From contig JAIMAY010000018.1 of NCBI GenBank assembly GCA_023511725.1, positions 1-56,327 of the forward strand: a stretch of DNA of 56,327 bases, in the 5' to 3' direction. This document shows, piece by piece, positions 7,754 through 16,616 of the stretch; the stretch's first letter is position 1; each line of letters opens with the position of its first letter. The translations under genes were made by a program, and so were the position numbers. Source of the stretch: Alicyclobacillus sp. Its GTDB lineage: Bacteria; Bacillota; Bacilli; Alicyclobacillales; Alicyclobacillaceae. The notes beneath the pieces were generated by a model, which saw only the letters and a list, made by a program, of their open reading frames with translations, was not told the DNA's origin and did not search any database.

Positions 7754-9751
7754 TCAGGCTTTGGCTGAAAGCAGCTTACGCGCTTCGTCGAGGACGTGGT
7801 CCACCGTAAATCCGTACTCGCGCACCACCACATTCCCCGGGGCCGAGGCACCGAACCGGTCGATGCCGAGAACCACACCATCCAACCCGACGTACTTGTA
7901 CCACGACATGGGATGCGCCATCTCCACCGCCAGGCGTTTGCGCAGCCCCGCCGGGAGGACCTGTTCGCGATATGCGGCATCCTGCTCGTCGAACACATCG
8001 AGGCTCGGGCAGTTGATGACGCGGACGGCCACCCCTTCCGAGGCCAGCCGCTTGCCCGCCTCCAGCGCCAACTGCAGTTCCGACCCGCTCGCCAGAAGCG
8101 CCAGTGCCATCCCGTCGCCGTGTTGGAAGGCGATGTAGGCACCGCGATCGAAATCGGCCTCATGCCCCTGCAATTCGGCGAGGACGGGCAGTTTCTGACG
8201 CGTCAGGATGAGCGCCACCGGCTGATCCCGGTGTGTCAACGCAAACCGGACCGCCCACGCGGTCTCGTTGGCGTCCGCCGGGCGCAGCACGCGAAGACCG
8301 GGGATGGCGCGCAGCGACGTAAGGTGCTCGACCGGCTCATGGGTGGGTCCATCCTCCCCGACGGCGATGCTGTCGTGCGTGAACACGTGAAGGACGGGTT
8401 GCTTCATCAAGGCTGAGAGGCGCAGCGCCGGCCGCAGATAGTCGCTGAACACGAGGAACGTCCCCGCGAACGGAATGACGCCGCCGTGCAGCGCGAGGCC
8501 ATTGAGGATGGCGCCCATCGCATGCTCGCGCACACCGTAAAAGAAGTTGCGCCCATGATAACTGCCCTTCTGGAACTGATCCTCGTTCTGCAGGATGGTC
8601 TTGTTGGAACCGGAAAGGTCGGCGGATCCACCCAGCAGCGTCGGCACATGCGGCGCCACCGCGTTGATGGCCTTGCCAAACGCATCGCGTGTCGCGACCG
8701 AGCCCTCGAACGTGGGCAGCACGTTGGACCAATCCACCGACACGCGGCCGGCCAAGGCGTCGTGAAGCTCACGGGCGAGATCGGCAAAGGCTTCCTGATA
8801 GGCGGCAAACCGCGTCTGCCACGCACGATACGCTGCTCGACCCGCATCCGCAAATTCCCGGAAGCGCTGACGCACGTCGTCAGGAACCTCGAACGGCGGA
8901 TAGGTCCAGCCGTAGAATTGTTTCGCTTTCTCTGCTTCCTCCGCCCCCAACGGCTCGCCATGCGCGTTCTTGGTGCCCTGCTTCGTGGGTGCGCCGTACC
9001 CGATGATGGTCTTGACCTCTATTAGGGTCGGGCGTTCCTGCTCCTGACGCGCCTTGGCAATCGCCGCCTCAATGGAGGCCAGATCATTGCCGTCCTCGAC
9101 ACGCAACACATTCCAACCGTACGCGCGGAATCGGTCGCTCACCGACTCGGTGAACGACCAGCTGGTGGGGCCGTCCAGTGACACATCGTTGGAGTCATAC
9201 AGGACAATCAGCCGATTCAATCCCAGGTGTCCCGCCAGCGATGCTGCTTCGGCGGCCACACCTTCCATCATGTCGCCGTCGCCCGCCAGCACGTATGTAT
9301 AGTGATCGAACAGGTCATAGCCCGGCCGATTGTATCGCGCAGCGAGGAACCGCTCGGCCATGGCCATGCCCACGGCCATCGCAACGCCTTGACCGAGCGG
9401 GCCCGTGGTGGCATCCACACCGGGTGTATGTCCGTACTCGGGATGGCCGGGGGTCTTGGATCCCCACTGGCGAAACGCCTTCAGGTCGTCCGTGCTCACG
9501 TCGAATCCGAACAGGTGCAGCAAGCTGTACAACAGGGCTGACCCGTGACCGGCCGAGAGGATGAACCGATCCCGATTCACCCATCCGGGCTGATCCGGGT
9601 TCACCCGCATGAACCGGCTCCACAACACGTAGGCCATCGGTGCAGCACCCATCGGAAGTCCGGGATGACCTGAATTGGCCTTCTCGACCATATCGATGGA
9701 CAGTGCGCGGATGGCCTGGACTGCTCGCTGATCCACTTGATCAAACGCCAT
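7754..9751 (-). CDS. tkt: Transketolase
   Basis: A 665-residue thiamine-diphosphate enzyme of the non-oxidative pentose phosphate pathway that moves two-carbon units between sugar phosphates. Visible landmarks are [18 protein letters not shown] (N-terminal substrate loop), [18 protein letters not shown], the TPP-binding GDGDMMEG motif, the histidine of [13 protein letters not shown], and the pyrimidine-domain segment [11 protein letters not shown] with its conserved Glu. The C-terminal domain begins near LPVLAELQG. Length is normal for the family. ATG at 9751 is preferred over a GTG three codons upstream because of better spacing from AAGGGG/GGAG. It is monocistronic, facing the tar genes. 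Confidence 0.97.
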   Translation of the reverse strand: MAFDQVDQRAVQAIRALSIDMVEKANSGHPGLPMGAAPMAYVLWSRFMRVNPDQPGWVNRDRFILSAGHGSALLYSLLHLFGFDVSTDDLKAFRQWGSKTPGHPEYGHTPGVDATTGPLGQGVAMAVGMAMAERFLAARYNRPGYDLFDHYTYVLAGDGDMMEGVAAEAASLAGHLGLNRLIVLYDSNDVSLDGPTSWSFTESVSDRFRAYGWNVLRVEDGNDLASIEAAIAKARQEQERPTLIEVKTIIGYGAPTKQGTKNAHGEPLGAEEAEKAKQFYGWTYPPFEVPDDVRQRFREFADAGRAAYRAWQTRFAAYQEAFADLARELHDALAGRVSVDWSNVLPTFEGSVATRDAFGKAINAVAPHVPTLLGGSADLSGSNKTILQNEDQFQKGSYHGRNFFYGVREHAMGAILNGLALHGGVIPFAGTFLVFSDYLRPALRLSALMKQPVLHVFTHDSIAVGEDGPTHEPVEHLTSLRAIPGLRVLRPADANETAWAVRFALTHRDQPVALILTRQKLPVLAELQGHEADFDRGAYIAFQHGDGMALALLASGSELQLALEAGKRLASEGVAVRVINCPSLDVFDEQDAAYREQVLPAGLRKRLAVEMAHPMSWYKYVGLDGVVLGIDRFGASAPGNVVVREYGFTVDHVLDEARKLLSAKA

Positions 9752-9780
9752 GCTCTCCACCCCTTCGTCAACCTGGCCTT

Positions 9781-9789
9781 ATGATAGCA
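9781..9789 (-). promoter_or_regulatory. Possible extended -10 promoter of transketolase
   Basis: Minus strand TGC-TATCAT is an extended -10 element 30 nt before the tkt start codon. No good -35 hexamer is seen 17 nt upstream, so this is a weak call. Confidence 0.3.
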
Positions 9790-9863
9790 TTCCACGGACC
9801 AGGATACATACGCGGGGCGGCGTGGCGCATGACCCCGTCCAGTCACTGTGCCCCATGGGGCCG

Positions 9864-10067
9864 TCAGTACGTTCCCTGCCGACTGCGCAGCTCCGCGCGT
9901 ACCTTTCGAAGTTCTGCGGCCAATCGCCGCTCCTTCGCCACCAACGGGTCCACCTTGACGCGCCGGACGGTGCGTTTGCGCTTTTTCTTCGGCACCTTGA
10001 CGCCAAGCACCTTGCCCATGCCGGCCAAAACCGCCAGCGCCAGGAGAATACCGAAGGCGTCGTTCAT
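9864..10067 (-). CDS. Small membrane-anchored basic protein of unknown function
   Basis: A 67-residue frame. A short hydrophobic N-terminal segment (about residues 4-20, AFGILLALAVLAGMGKVLG) is followed by a very basic patch (KKKRKR) and a helical charged tail (LVAKERRLAAELRKVRAEL) that could form a short coiled coil. ATG at 10067 has GGGAGG 11 nt upstream. I do not recognise the family. It is in the same orientation as tkt and a 38-residue membrane peptide upstream; whether they are co-transcribed is not clear. Confidence 0.55.
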   Translation of the reverse strand: MNDAFGILLALAVLAGMGKVLGVKVPKKKRKRTVRRVKVDPLVAKERRLAAELRKVRAELRSRQGTY

Positions 10068-10244
10068 GGCGGGATCGCCTCCCAAAGACTGTGGTGCGAG
10101 AAGAGTCCATCAAACTACCACGTTGGTCATAGCATATCCCGCAAGTCTCGCAGTTATACCAGTCTCCCCGCAATCCCGTGACAGAATCATAGACGCGGGC
10201 GAGCGTCGACCCTACCAGGCGTCGACGCCAAGTCCACACCCTCA

Positions 10245-10361
10245 TCACATGCCCGTCCACACGCGGACGCGAGAGATGATCAGCCAGATCCCGAGAACAA
10301 TTGGGACGGCCACCAACAGCACCATCCACCAACTCTGCCATCGTTCACGCACGTCCCGCAT
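10245..10361 (-). CDS. 38-residue single-pass membrane peptide
   Basis: A short frame with a strong ribosome binding site (AGGAGGTGG, 7 nt before ATG). The protein has a charged start (RDVRER), a tryptophan pair, one hydrophobic segment at about residues 13-30 (VLLVAVPIVLGIWLII), then RVRVW. The topology and the good Shine-Dalgarno argue for a real small membrane protein; the function is unknown. About 120 nt downstream on the same strand lies the 67-residue small protein. Confidence 0.45.
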   Translation of the reverse strand: MRDVRERWQSWWMVLLVAVPIVLGIWLIISRVRVWTGM

Positions 10362-10512
10362 GACCCCACCTCCTCTCCCCGTCATGCCACCTGTGGTTGC
10401 GATACTCCGACATTCTCGCTGAGCATATCGTGTCCAGCGGAGCCCGAGTCATGCCTGCGTCGTCCCCCACCGGGGCATACTATCGCAAAGCTGACAGGAA
10501 GGGATGACGCTC

Positions 10513-10935
10513 ATGCTCGTTCCGCCGCGCCTTCTGCTCACCCTGCTGAGCCCGTGGATCACGCCTGTGCCTGCGGCCGTGCCGCAGACGCCAGCGGCCG
10601 TGGTGGCATCCTACGACGTTGCCGATGGGTCGCATGCCGCGATTGCGCAAGCCAACTCGAAACCCGCACCGTCCAATCCTTACGCCAAACCGGAACCGGC
10701 GTATGCCCCGTGGGGGAGGCTCGCAGTGCAACTGGTGCAAAAGCGCTACCCCGCAGCCGCGCTGGTGGATTACCTGCATGTGGGGCGCACGCACCCAGCT
10801 CAGGGGCAGTCGGCGGAAACCTTCAAACTGTGGTTGCGGCAGGGCACACGAGAGTTTGGCGTGTTCGTCACCATCACGTTTGACGATAACACCCAGCGCG
10901 TGCAGTCGGTGACCTACCGCGAAACCTCCCGATGA
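10513..10935 (+). CDS. Secreted DUF3889-family protein
   Basis: A 140-residue protein with an N-terminal signal peptide (PPRLLLTLLSPWITPVPAA) followed by a proline/alanine-rich linker. The C-terminal ~75 residues resemble the DUF3889 family of Bacillales: YAPWGRLAVQLVQKRYP, a DYLHVGR strand, then alternating beta strands ending in QSVTYRET. The function is unknown; the mature protein would lie outside the membrane. Of two in-frame ATGs, the one at 10513 is spaced 10 nt from AGGAAGG, while the one at 10504 is too close. Confidence 0.7.
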   Translation: MLVPPRLLLTLLSPWITPVPAAVPQTPAAVVASYDVADGSHAAIAQANSKPAPSNPYAKPEPAYAPWGRLAVQLVQKRYPAAALVDYLHVGRTHPAQGQSAETFKLWLRQGTREFGVFVTITFDDNTQRVQSVTYRETSR

Positions 10936-10971
10936 ATGCGCTCACATTGGCGCCACAGCCACGATTGAACC

Positions 10972-11000
10972 TTGTATTCCGATGTGTTCAGTTATACAAT
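10972..11000 (+). promoter_or_regulatory. Candidate promoter of the YeeE/YedE transporter
   Basis: TTGTAT, 17-nt spacer, TACAAT (10995-11000), ending 41 nt before the start codon. The -10 is good (5 of 6), the -35 weak (3 of 6). Confidence 0.4.
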
Positions 11001-11041
11001 GACGGCATCGGGGTTTTCCCAGAGATCAAGGAGGTGCAAGC

Positions 11042-12277
11042 ATGGCCACACCGGAGGCGCGCATTGTCGACCTGGAATCGCGCCTGTCGCTGACCCGCCC
11101 GGAAGGGGATACGGCACAGCGCATCTGGGTGCTGATTTCTCTCGCGCTGTTTGTCATAGGCTTCATTTACATTGATCAGGCCATCTCTGCGACTCACGCC
11201 TTGTTGTTCCTCGTCGCGGGCGTGCTCGGCATGGCGCTGTATCACGCGCACTTTGGCTTTACAAGCTCATTCCGTAACTTCCTTGTAAGTGGGCGCGGCG
11301 TCGGCCTGCGCGCGCAAATGATCATGTTTGCTTTGGTCAACCTGTTATTCCTACCCGTGCTGGTGCACTCACAAGTCTTCGGCCACGCGGTCAAGGGCAA
11401 CGTCTTCCCCGTCGGTCTATCGGTGTTGGTGGGCTCCATCCTGTTTGGTATCGGCATGCAACTGGGCGACGGGTGCGCATCCGGGACGCTGTACCACACC
11501 GGCGGCGGTGACGTGCGCGGTATTCTGACGCTGATTGGATTCGTGATTGGCTCTCTCATCGGCTCCGCCCATTACTCGTGGTGGATGCAGACGCCGAACG
11601 TCGGAGCGGTCTCGCTCATCCAGACGCTCGGCCCCGCCGGCGGGTTGGTGGTCAATCTGCTGATCATGGCGGGCATCTTCGCCATCGCCTGGGCAGTGGA
11701 ACGGCGACGGAATGGCTCTGTTGAACCACTCTGGGGCGGACGTCCATGGCAGTGGCGGCGCCTGATGAAGGGCCCATGGTCTTGGCTCGGAGGCGCTGTG
11801 GTTCTGGCGCTGGGGAACCTGGTGATGCTCGTGGTGTCCGGTAAGCCGTGGGGTATCACGTCCGCCTTCGCGCTCTGGGGTGCCAAGTTGGGTCAGGCCG
11901 TCGGTATCCCCGTGACATCGTGGGGCTACTGGCAGAGCGCGCAGAACGCCGCGGCACTGCACCAAAGCGTGCTCCAGAACCTGGAGACGACCGACGACAT
12001 CGCCATCATGCTGGGCGCCCTGCTGGCAGCGGCGCTTGCAGGCAAGCTGCCGCAGCGCTACTTCCGCAGCATCCCGTGGCAGATGTGGGTGGGCGTGCTC
12101 ATCGGCGGCATCCTCATGGGCTACGGTGCCCGCATTGCGTTCGGCTGCAACATCGGCGCCTACTTCTCCGGCGTTGCGTCGTTCAGCCTGCATGGCTGGG
12201 AGTGGTTCATCGGAGCACTCATAGGCAGCGCCATCGGCGTGCGGCTGCGGCCTGTGTGCCAGCTGCAGAACCGCTGA
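11042..12277 (+). CDS. YeeE/YedE family sulfur (thiosulfate) transporter
   Basis: A 411-residue polytopic membrane protein with an internally duplicated architecture and about ten membrane segments. The two conserved cysteine motifs of the family are present: QLGDGCASGTLYHTGGG in the first half and RIAFGCNIGAYFSGVAS in the second. In the family these cysteines lie along the path that passes thiosulfate or related sulfur species. AAGGAGGTG lies six nt before the ATG. No TusA/SirA-like sulfur carrier domain is fused or adjacent, although such a partner is common. Thiosulfate is the best guess for the substrate. Confidence 0.85.
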   Translation: MATPEARIVDLESRLSLTRPEGDTAQRIWVLISLALFVIGFIYIDQAISATHALLFLVAGVLGMALYHAHFGFTSSFRNFLVSGRGVGLRAQMIMFALVNLLFLPVLVHSQVFGHAVKGNVFPVGLSVLVGSILFGIGMQLGDGCASGTLYHTGGGDVRGILTLIGFVIGSLIGSAHYSWWMQTPNVGAVSLIQTLGPAGGLVVNLLIMAGIFAIAWAVERRRNGSVEPLWGGRPWQWRRLMKGPWSWLGGAVVLALGNLVMLVVSGKPWGITSAFALWGAKLGQAVGIPVTSWGYWQSAQNAAALHQSVLQNLETTDDIAIMLGALLAAALAGKLPQRYFRSIPWQMWVGVLIGGILMGYGARIAFGCNIGAYFSGVASFSLHGWEWFIGALIGSAIGVRLRPVCQLQNR

Positions 12278-12302
12278 AGTGCCCACGCGCCTGGAACGCG
12301 TC

Positions 12303-12339
12303 AAAGGCGGATCGGTCCAACGAGCCGATCCGCCTTTTG
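12303..12339. terminator. Bidirectional Rho-independent terminator
   Basis: Ten-base-pair stem GGCGGATCGG/CCGATCCGCC with an 8-nt loop. AAA precedes it and TTTT follows, so it can work for both convergent genes: the YeeE-type transporter on the plus strand and the carboxylesterase, which ends at 12344 on the minus strand. Confidence 0.85.
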
Positions 12340-12343
12340 TCAT

Positions 12344-13828
12344 TCACCACGCCACCAGCGTGCTCCACAGTTGCCGCTCCTCGGCGTGCGGATCCTCCTC
12401 CACATGGCTCTGCGCGTCGAACACCATCGTCGCCCGCCGGTTCGGCTCATACTGTGGCCATGCCGGCAGCCCCGCAGCTGCGGGCACACCTTGGTGCATG
12501 AAGCGAGTCCACGCCTCGTGCATCACCGCTGCGACGCGCGGATGATCCGGCCCTTCGCCAATCAGCGCTCTGGCGCTCGCATCGTGGATGGTGTTGAACA
12601 CAAACGGGATCTCCAGCGCGTGCGCCGCACCAAGCACACCGCCGCGGGCGGTGCTGGCGAAATCGAACCGGTACATGTACACCGGCGCATGCGCGCTCTG
12701 CAGTTCGGCGGCACGCATCGTCGGGTACTCAAAGCGGCTCATGGTGCCCAGCCGCACCAATCCGCGGATGAGGTCGGTTCCGGATCGGCCTTCGAGGTAG
12801 TAGGCGCGCGCCTGATCCGGCAGGGGCCCCCACTGCGCGGCGAACGATTGGAGAATCTCCTCATCCGAGGCTTTGCGCCAGCGCGGGTTGCGGCCCGCCC
12901 ACAGCATGAGCTCGTCCTGGTTGGTGCCGAGCAGGGTCGGGATGCCTGCGGCACTGCCGCTTTGAATGGCGTTCCAGAAGGTCTCCGCAAACACCACGCC
13001 GTCCAGCACAGGGCGCAGCGCCATCCCACCGCCCGGCGGCAGCTTTTGCGCAGCCGCCAACAGGTCTCGTGCGGGCACCTCCAGCAAGCGCTGCCACTGC
13101 CCGGGCCCGAGACCGAGTGCGGCAAGGATGTGGCGCGTCGTCTGCCCCGCCTGCTCCTTGGAGAGGAAGGAAATCGGGATGCCGCTCTGCAGGATGGCCT
13201 TGTGAAACAGACCGCGCGCCTGCGGCATCGCCATCAGGGCGCCCACACTCCACGCCCCCGCGGATTCGCCGGCGACGGTGACGTTGTCGGGATCACCCCC
13301 GAACGCCGCGATATTCTCCTTCACCCAGCGCAGCGCCGCCACCTGGTCCAGCAGCGCACAATTGCCCGACGCTGCGTATGGCTCGCCGGCCACATCCCCC
13401 AGATAGAGAAATCCGAACGGACCGAGCCGGTAGTTGATGGTGACCACCACCACGTCCCCGCTGCGCGCGAACGACGTGCCGTCATACCACGGCGACTGGC
13501 CGCTGCCAAACACGTACGCGCCGCCGTGGATCCAGACCATGACCGGCCGTTTCGCTCCGTCGGCCGCCGGCGACCAGATGTTGAGGCTCAGACAATCCTC
13601 GCTCTGCTCCTTTTGCTCCCACGGATTGAGCGGGTTCTCCACCTGCACGCAGACTGGCCCAAAGCGCGTGGCATCGCGGACACCCGCCCATGGCTCCGGC
13701 GCCTCCGGCGGCCGAAAGCGCCTCTCGCCCACCGGTGCCTTCGCATACGGCACGCTGCGCCAAACGCATACGCCGTTCTCCTGTGAGCCCTGAACTCTCC
13801 CATAGGCTGTCTCGACCATCACCGTCAT
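12344..13828 (-). CDS. Type-B carboxylesterase (para-nitrobenzyl esterase family)
   Basis: A 494-residue alpha/beta-hydrolase of the PnbA/cholinesterase-like family. Evidence includes YGRVQGS near the N-terminus, SEDCLSLNIW (family signature 2), the oxyanion-hole stretch WIHGGAYVFGSG, the nucleophile elbow TVAGESAGAWS (catalytic Ser), and an acidic residue in LLGTNQDE. The catalytic His is probably in GAAHALEIPFVF. There is no signal peptide, so it is cytoplasmic. The natural ester substrate is unknown. The start at 13828 has AGGGGGG about 8 nt upstream; an ATG three codons later is an alternative. Confidence 0.9.
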   Translation of the reverse strand: MTVMVETAYGRVQGSQENGVCVWRSVPYAKAPVGERRFRPPEAPEPWAGVRDATRFGPVCVQVENPLNPWEQKEQSEDCLSLNIWSPAADGAKRPVMVWIHGGAYVFGSGQSPWYDGTSFARSGDVVVVTINYRLGPFGFLYLGDVAGEPYAASGNCALLDQVAALRWVKENIAAFGGDPDNVTVAGESAGAWSVGALMAMPQARGLFHKAILQSGIPISFLSKEQAGQTTRHILAALGLGPGQWQRLLEVPARDLLAAAQKLPPGGGMALRPVLDGVVFAETFWNAIQSGSAAGIPTLLGTNQDELMLWAGRNPRWRKASDEEILQSFAAQWGPLPDQARAYYLEGRSGTDLIRGLVRLGTMSRFEYPTMRAAELQSAHAPVYMYRFDFASTARGGVLGAAHALEIPFVFNTIHDASARALIGEGPDHPRVAAVMHEAWTRFMHQGVPAAAGLPAWPQYEPNRRATMVFDAQSHVEEDPHAEERQLWSTLVAW

Positions 13829-13961
13829 CCCGTCGCCCCCCTGCGTCCATGTTCGGGATCGCGCCCGTCCCTTTCATGGTACACCGGTCTGAATCTTTTG
13901 CATAGGAGCCCGCGGTATCGAGGGCGCGCATGAGCCACAGGGAGGCAGCAAACGCAGGCGG

Positions 13962-15494
13962 TCAATCGCCCCGGTGCGTCTCCCGGGTGAGTTCCCCCGC
14001 CAGCAGCGCTTGCGCCACCTGCTCCACGTCGCGGCTGTACGATCTTTCCCGCGCATGCGGCGCCACCCGCCGCCGGATCCACGACAGCACGCGCGCACCG
14101 GCAGGCGACAGAAGGTCTGCACCGCGCACCTCCAGCGCAGCCGCAGCACAGATGAGCTCGATGGCCACCACGCGCGCCGCATTCTCCACCATCTGCCACG
14201 CCTGTCTTGCCGCGGTGGTGCCCATGCTCACGTGGTCCTCCTGATTGCCGCTGGAGGGGATGGAATCGACGCTGGCCGGATGCGCCAGCACCTTGTTCTC
14301 CGACACCAGCGACGCCGCGGTGTACTGCAGGATCATCAGGCCCGAGGCCAGCCCTGGCCGATCCGCCAAAAACGGCGGCAGTCCCTCGTTCAGGTGCGGG
14401 TTGACCAGCCGTTCCGTCCTGCGCTCGGAGATGTTCGCCAACTCCGCCACCGCCAGCTTCATGCTGTCCATCGCCAGCGCCACGGGCTCACCGTGGAAGT
14501 TGCCGCCGGAGAGCACCCGGTCCTCGTCCGGGAAGAGCAGCGGGTTGTCCGTGACCGCGTTCACTTCGATGGCCAACGTCTCCTCCGTCTGGCGCAGGAT
14601 GCGCCGGCACGCCCCGTGGACCTGCGGCACGCAGCGCAGGGCGTACGCGTCCTGCACCTTGCCGCGCTGTGCCGCCGCGGGGCCCGTCTGCGTCAAGCGG
14701 CTGCCATGCAGGAGCCGCCGGATGCGCTGCGCCGCCTCCGCCTGCTCCGGGTAGCCTCGGACCTGGTGCAGTGGATGTTCGAACGCGTCCTCGATACCGC
14801 CGAGCGCCTGAAGGGTGAGGGCGGCGGCGTGATCGGCCGCATCCGCCAGGTATTGCGCCTGGCGAAGCGCCGTGAGCCCCACCGCCGTCATCGCCTGCGT
14901 CCCGTTGATCAGCGCCAGCCCCTCCTTCGGCGCCAAGGTCAGCGGCTGGATGCCCGCCGCGGCCAGGGCATCCCCGCCCGACATGCGCTGGCCGCGGTAC
15001 CACGCCTCTCCCTCGCCCACGAGCACGAGCGCCAGGTGCGCCAGCGGAGCCAAATCTCCACTGGCCCCCAAGGACCCCTGCTGCGGCACCACCGGGTGCA
15101 CCCCCGCATTGAGGCACGCTGCCAAGGTGTCGATCACGGCCGGCCGCACGCCGGAATACCCCTTCGCCAGGGAAACGAGACGCAGCATCATCATGGCGCG
15201 GACGATGCTCTCGGGGAAGGGTTGGCCCACTGCGCACGCGTGGCTGCGCAGCAGGTTGAGCTGCAGCTGCGCCAGCTCCCCCGGCGGCAGCACGACCGTG
15301 CTGAGCTTCCCGAACCCGGTGTTGACGCCATAGACCACATCGCCCCGCCGCAGGATCTGCGCCAGATAACGCGCGCATCGCTCGACCTTCGCTCGCGCCG
15401 CGAGTCCCAGCCGAACCGGCTCGCGCGCTTCCACCACGCGCCATACGTCGTCCATGGCCACAGGCTGGTCGTCAATCCATACGCCGTTGCCCAT
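13962..15494 (-). CDS. hutH: Histidine ammonia-lyase
   Basis: A 510-residue MIO enzyme that converts L-histidine to urocanate and ammonia, the first step of histidine degradation. The cofactor-forming Ala-Ser-Gly lies in GSLGASGDLAPL at about residues 144-146. Other family blocks are YGVNTGFGKL, LINGTQAM, NFHGEPVALAMD and SGNQEDHVSMG. ATG at 15494 is preferred because AGAGGGTGA precedes it with 8-nt spacing; a GTG three codons upstream is possible. It is the last gene of the hut cluster. Unusually, an intrinsic terminator lies 36 nt before the start codon, separating it from hutG. Confidence 0.97.
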   Translation of the reverse strand: MGNGVWIDDQPVAMDDVWRVVEAREPVRLGLAARAKVERCARYLAQILRRGDVVYGVNTGFGKLSTVVLPPGELAQLQLNLLRSHACAVGQPFPESIVRAMMMLRLVSLAKGYSGVRPAVIDTLAACLNAGVHPVVPQQGSLGASGDLAPLAHLALVLVGEGEAWYRGQRMSGGDALAAAGIQPLTLAPKEGLALINGTQAMTAVGLTALRQAQYLADAADHAAALTLQALGGIEDAFEHPLHQVRGYPEQAEAAQRIRRLLHGSRLTQTGPAAAQRGKVQDAYALRCVPQVHGACRRILRQTEETLAIEVNAVTDNPLLFPDEDRVLSGGNFHGEPVALAMDSMKLAVAELANISERRTERLVNPHLNEGLPPFLADRPGLASGLMILQYTAASLVSENKVLAHPASVDSIPSSGNQEDHVSMGTTAARQAWQMVENAARVVAIELICAAAALEVRGADLLSPAGARVLSWIRRRVAPHARERSYSRDVEQVAQALLAGELTRETHRGD

Positions 15495-15530
15495 CAAGCT
15501 CACCCTCTCTGCGTCCTTTCACCTTGGTAG

Positions 15531-15569
15531 AGAAACAAAGGGCCGAACAGCCGTGTGGCCGTTCAGCCC
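15531..15569 (-). terminator. Intrinsic terminator or attenuator between hutG and hutH
   Basis: On the minus strand a 13-bp stem (GGGCTGAACGGCC with GGCTGTTCGGCCC, two G-U pairs, ACAC loop) is followed by TTTGTTTCT. Only 36 nt remain to the hutH start, too little for an independent promoter downstream of it. hutH expression therefore needs read-through, antitermination, or a promoter within or before the hairpin. No UAG/NAG triplet array of the HutP-binding type is evident. Confidence 0.75.
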
Positions 15570-15623
15570 TTCCGTCGCGCTTGGATTCGATTGGAAACTG
15601 CATGCACGGCCTGGGTCCGCGCC

Positions 15624-16616
15624 TCATGACCCGCCGCCTCCTGCGTTGCCCGCTCCGGCCTGGTCCCGCCTGCGCAGCGCAAGCCCGGTGAGGAACGATA
15701 GGATGAGGAAGGCCGCTGTGCGGCTGGTCAGGTCGCGGACGTCCTGCGCCGGGTCCGCGCACACCACGTCCAATGCCAGTATGCGCCCCTGGCAACTGAT
15801 CCACTCCAGCGCCTCCATGCACTCTGGGAGCGTGAGGCCGCCCGGTGCGGGGGCGGGGACGCCGGGGGCGAAGGCGGGATCGAGCGCGTCCAGGTCGAAC
15901 GAGACGTAGATGGCGTCCACGCGGTTCAACAAATTAGCGTGCGCCGCCTGCACCAACGGGAGGAGCCCCTCCCGCCGCACGCGCCGCGCGCTGATCACCG
16001 TGACGCCGTGCCGCAGCGCGAACGCGTGGTGAGCGGGTGCGTTGACGAAATCGCGCAGCCCCAGTTGCACGATGTCCTCGCCGCGTACCCATCCTGCCTC
16101 GACAATGGTGCGAAACGGCGTGCCGTTGTGCCGCCCGCCATCCGCCGTGTTGCGGAGATCGTGATGCGCGTCAAAGTGAAGGATGCCCATCCGCCCCCGC
16201 CCCGCCCGCACGAATCCGGCAACGGCGCAGGCGGTGAGGGAGTGATCCCCGCCCATCACGATGAGCGGCGCCGCATGCTGCGCGGCGTAGCCGGCGACGG
16301 CTTCCTCGATGCGGCGGTGGCACAGTGCCAGGTCGGTGAGGTGCATCTCCACGTCGCCGATGTCCAGCACATTCAGGTGCTCGCGCAGGTCGAGGGCATG
16401 CTCAACGCTGTACGGCGTCATCGCCGTGAACGCCGCGCGCACGGCCGCCGGCAACCGGAATGCCGCCGAGTGGCTGATGCTCGTTTTGCTGAGCGGTACA
16501 CCCAGCAGCGCCGCATCCAGCGATGCCTCCGGGGTGTACGGACGGATCCAGTCCGCCACCTTCACGTCCTCGTGGTCACGAAACTGCCACCCCGGCCGCA
16601 CGGTGTGCGGGATCAT
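15624..16616 (-). CDS. hutG: Formimidoylglutamase (ureohydrolase family)
   Basis: A 330-residue arginase/agmatinase-fold enzyme that hydrolyses N-formimino-L-glutamate to glutamate and formamide, the last step of the direct histidine route. The Mn2+ cluster motifs are intact: GGDHS, HFDAHHD and SFDLDALDP. The assignment to HutG rather than agmatinase or arginase rests on its overlap with hutI and the surrounding hut genes. The start at 16616 overlaps the hutI stop in ATGA, with GGAGGAGG eight nt upstream. Confidence 0.93.
   Translation of the reverse strand: MIPHTVRPGWQFRDHEDVKVADWIRPYTPEASLDAALLGVPLSKTSISHSAAFRLPAAVRAAFTAMTPYSVEHALDLREHLNVLDIGDVEMHLTDLALCHRRIEEAVAGYAAQHAAPLIVMGGDHSLTACAVAGFVRAGRGRMGILHFDAHHDLRNTADGGRHNGTPFRTIVEAGWVRGEDIVQLGLRDFVNAPAHHAFALRHGVTVISARRVRREGLLPLVQAAHANLLNRVDAIYVSFDLDALDPAFAPGVPAPAPGGLTLPECMEALEWISCQGRILALDVVCADPAQDVRDLTSRTAAFLILSFLTGLALRRRDQAGAGNAGGGGS

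Noticed and set aside
10203-10228. Inverted repeat GCGTCGAC-N10-GTCGACGC
   Set aside because: It lies just beyond the 38-residue frame and could be a weak terminator, but there is no T-run on either strand.
13974-15530. A 518-codon open frame on the plus strand opposite hutH
   Set aside because: Rich in Arg, His and Pro with no recognisable domain. It is the antisense shadow of hutH in GC-rich DNA.
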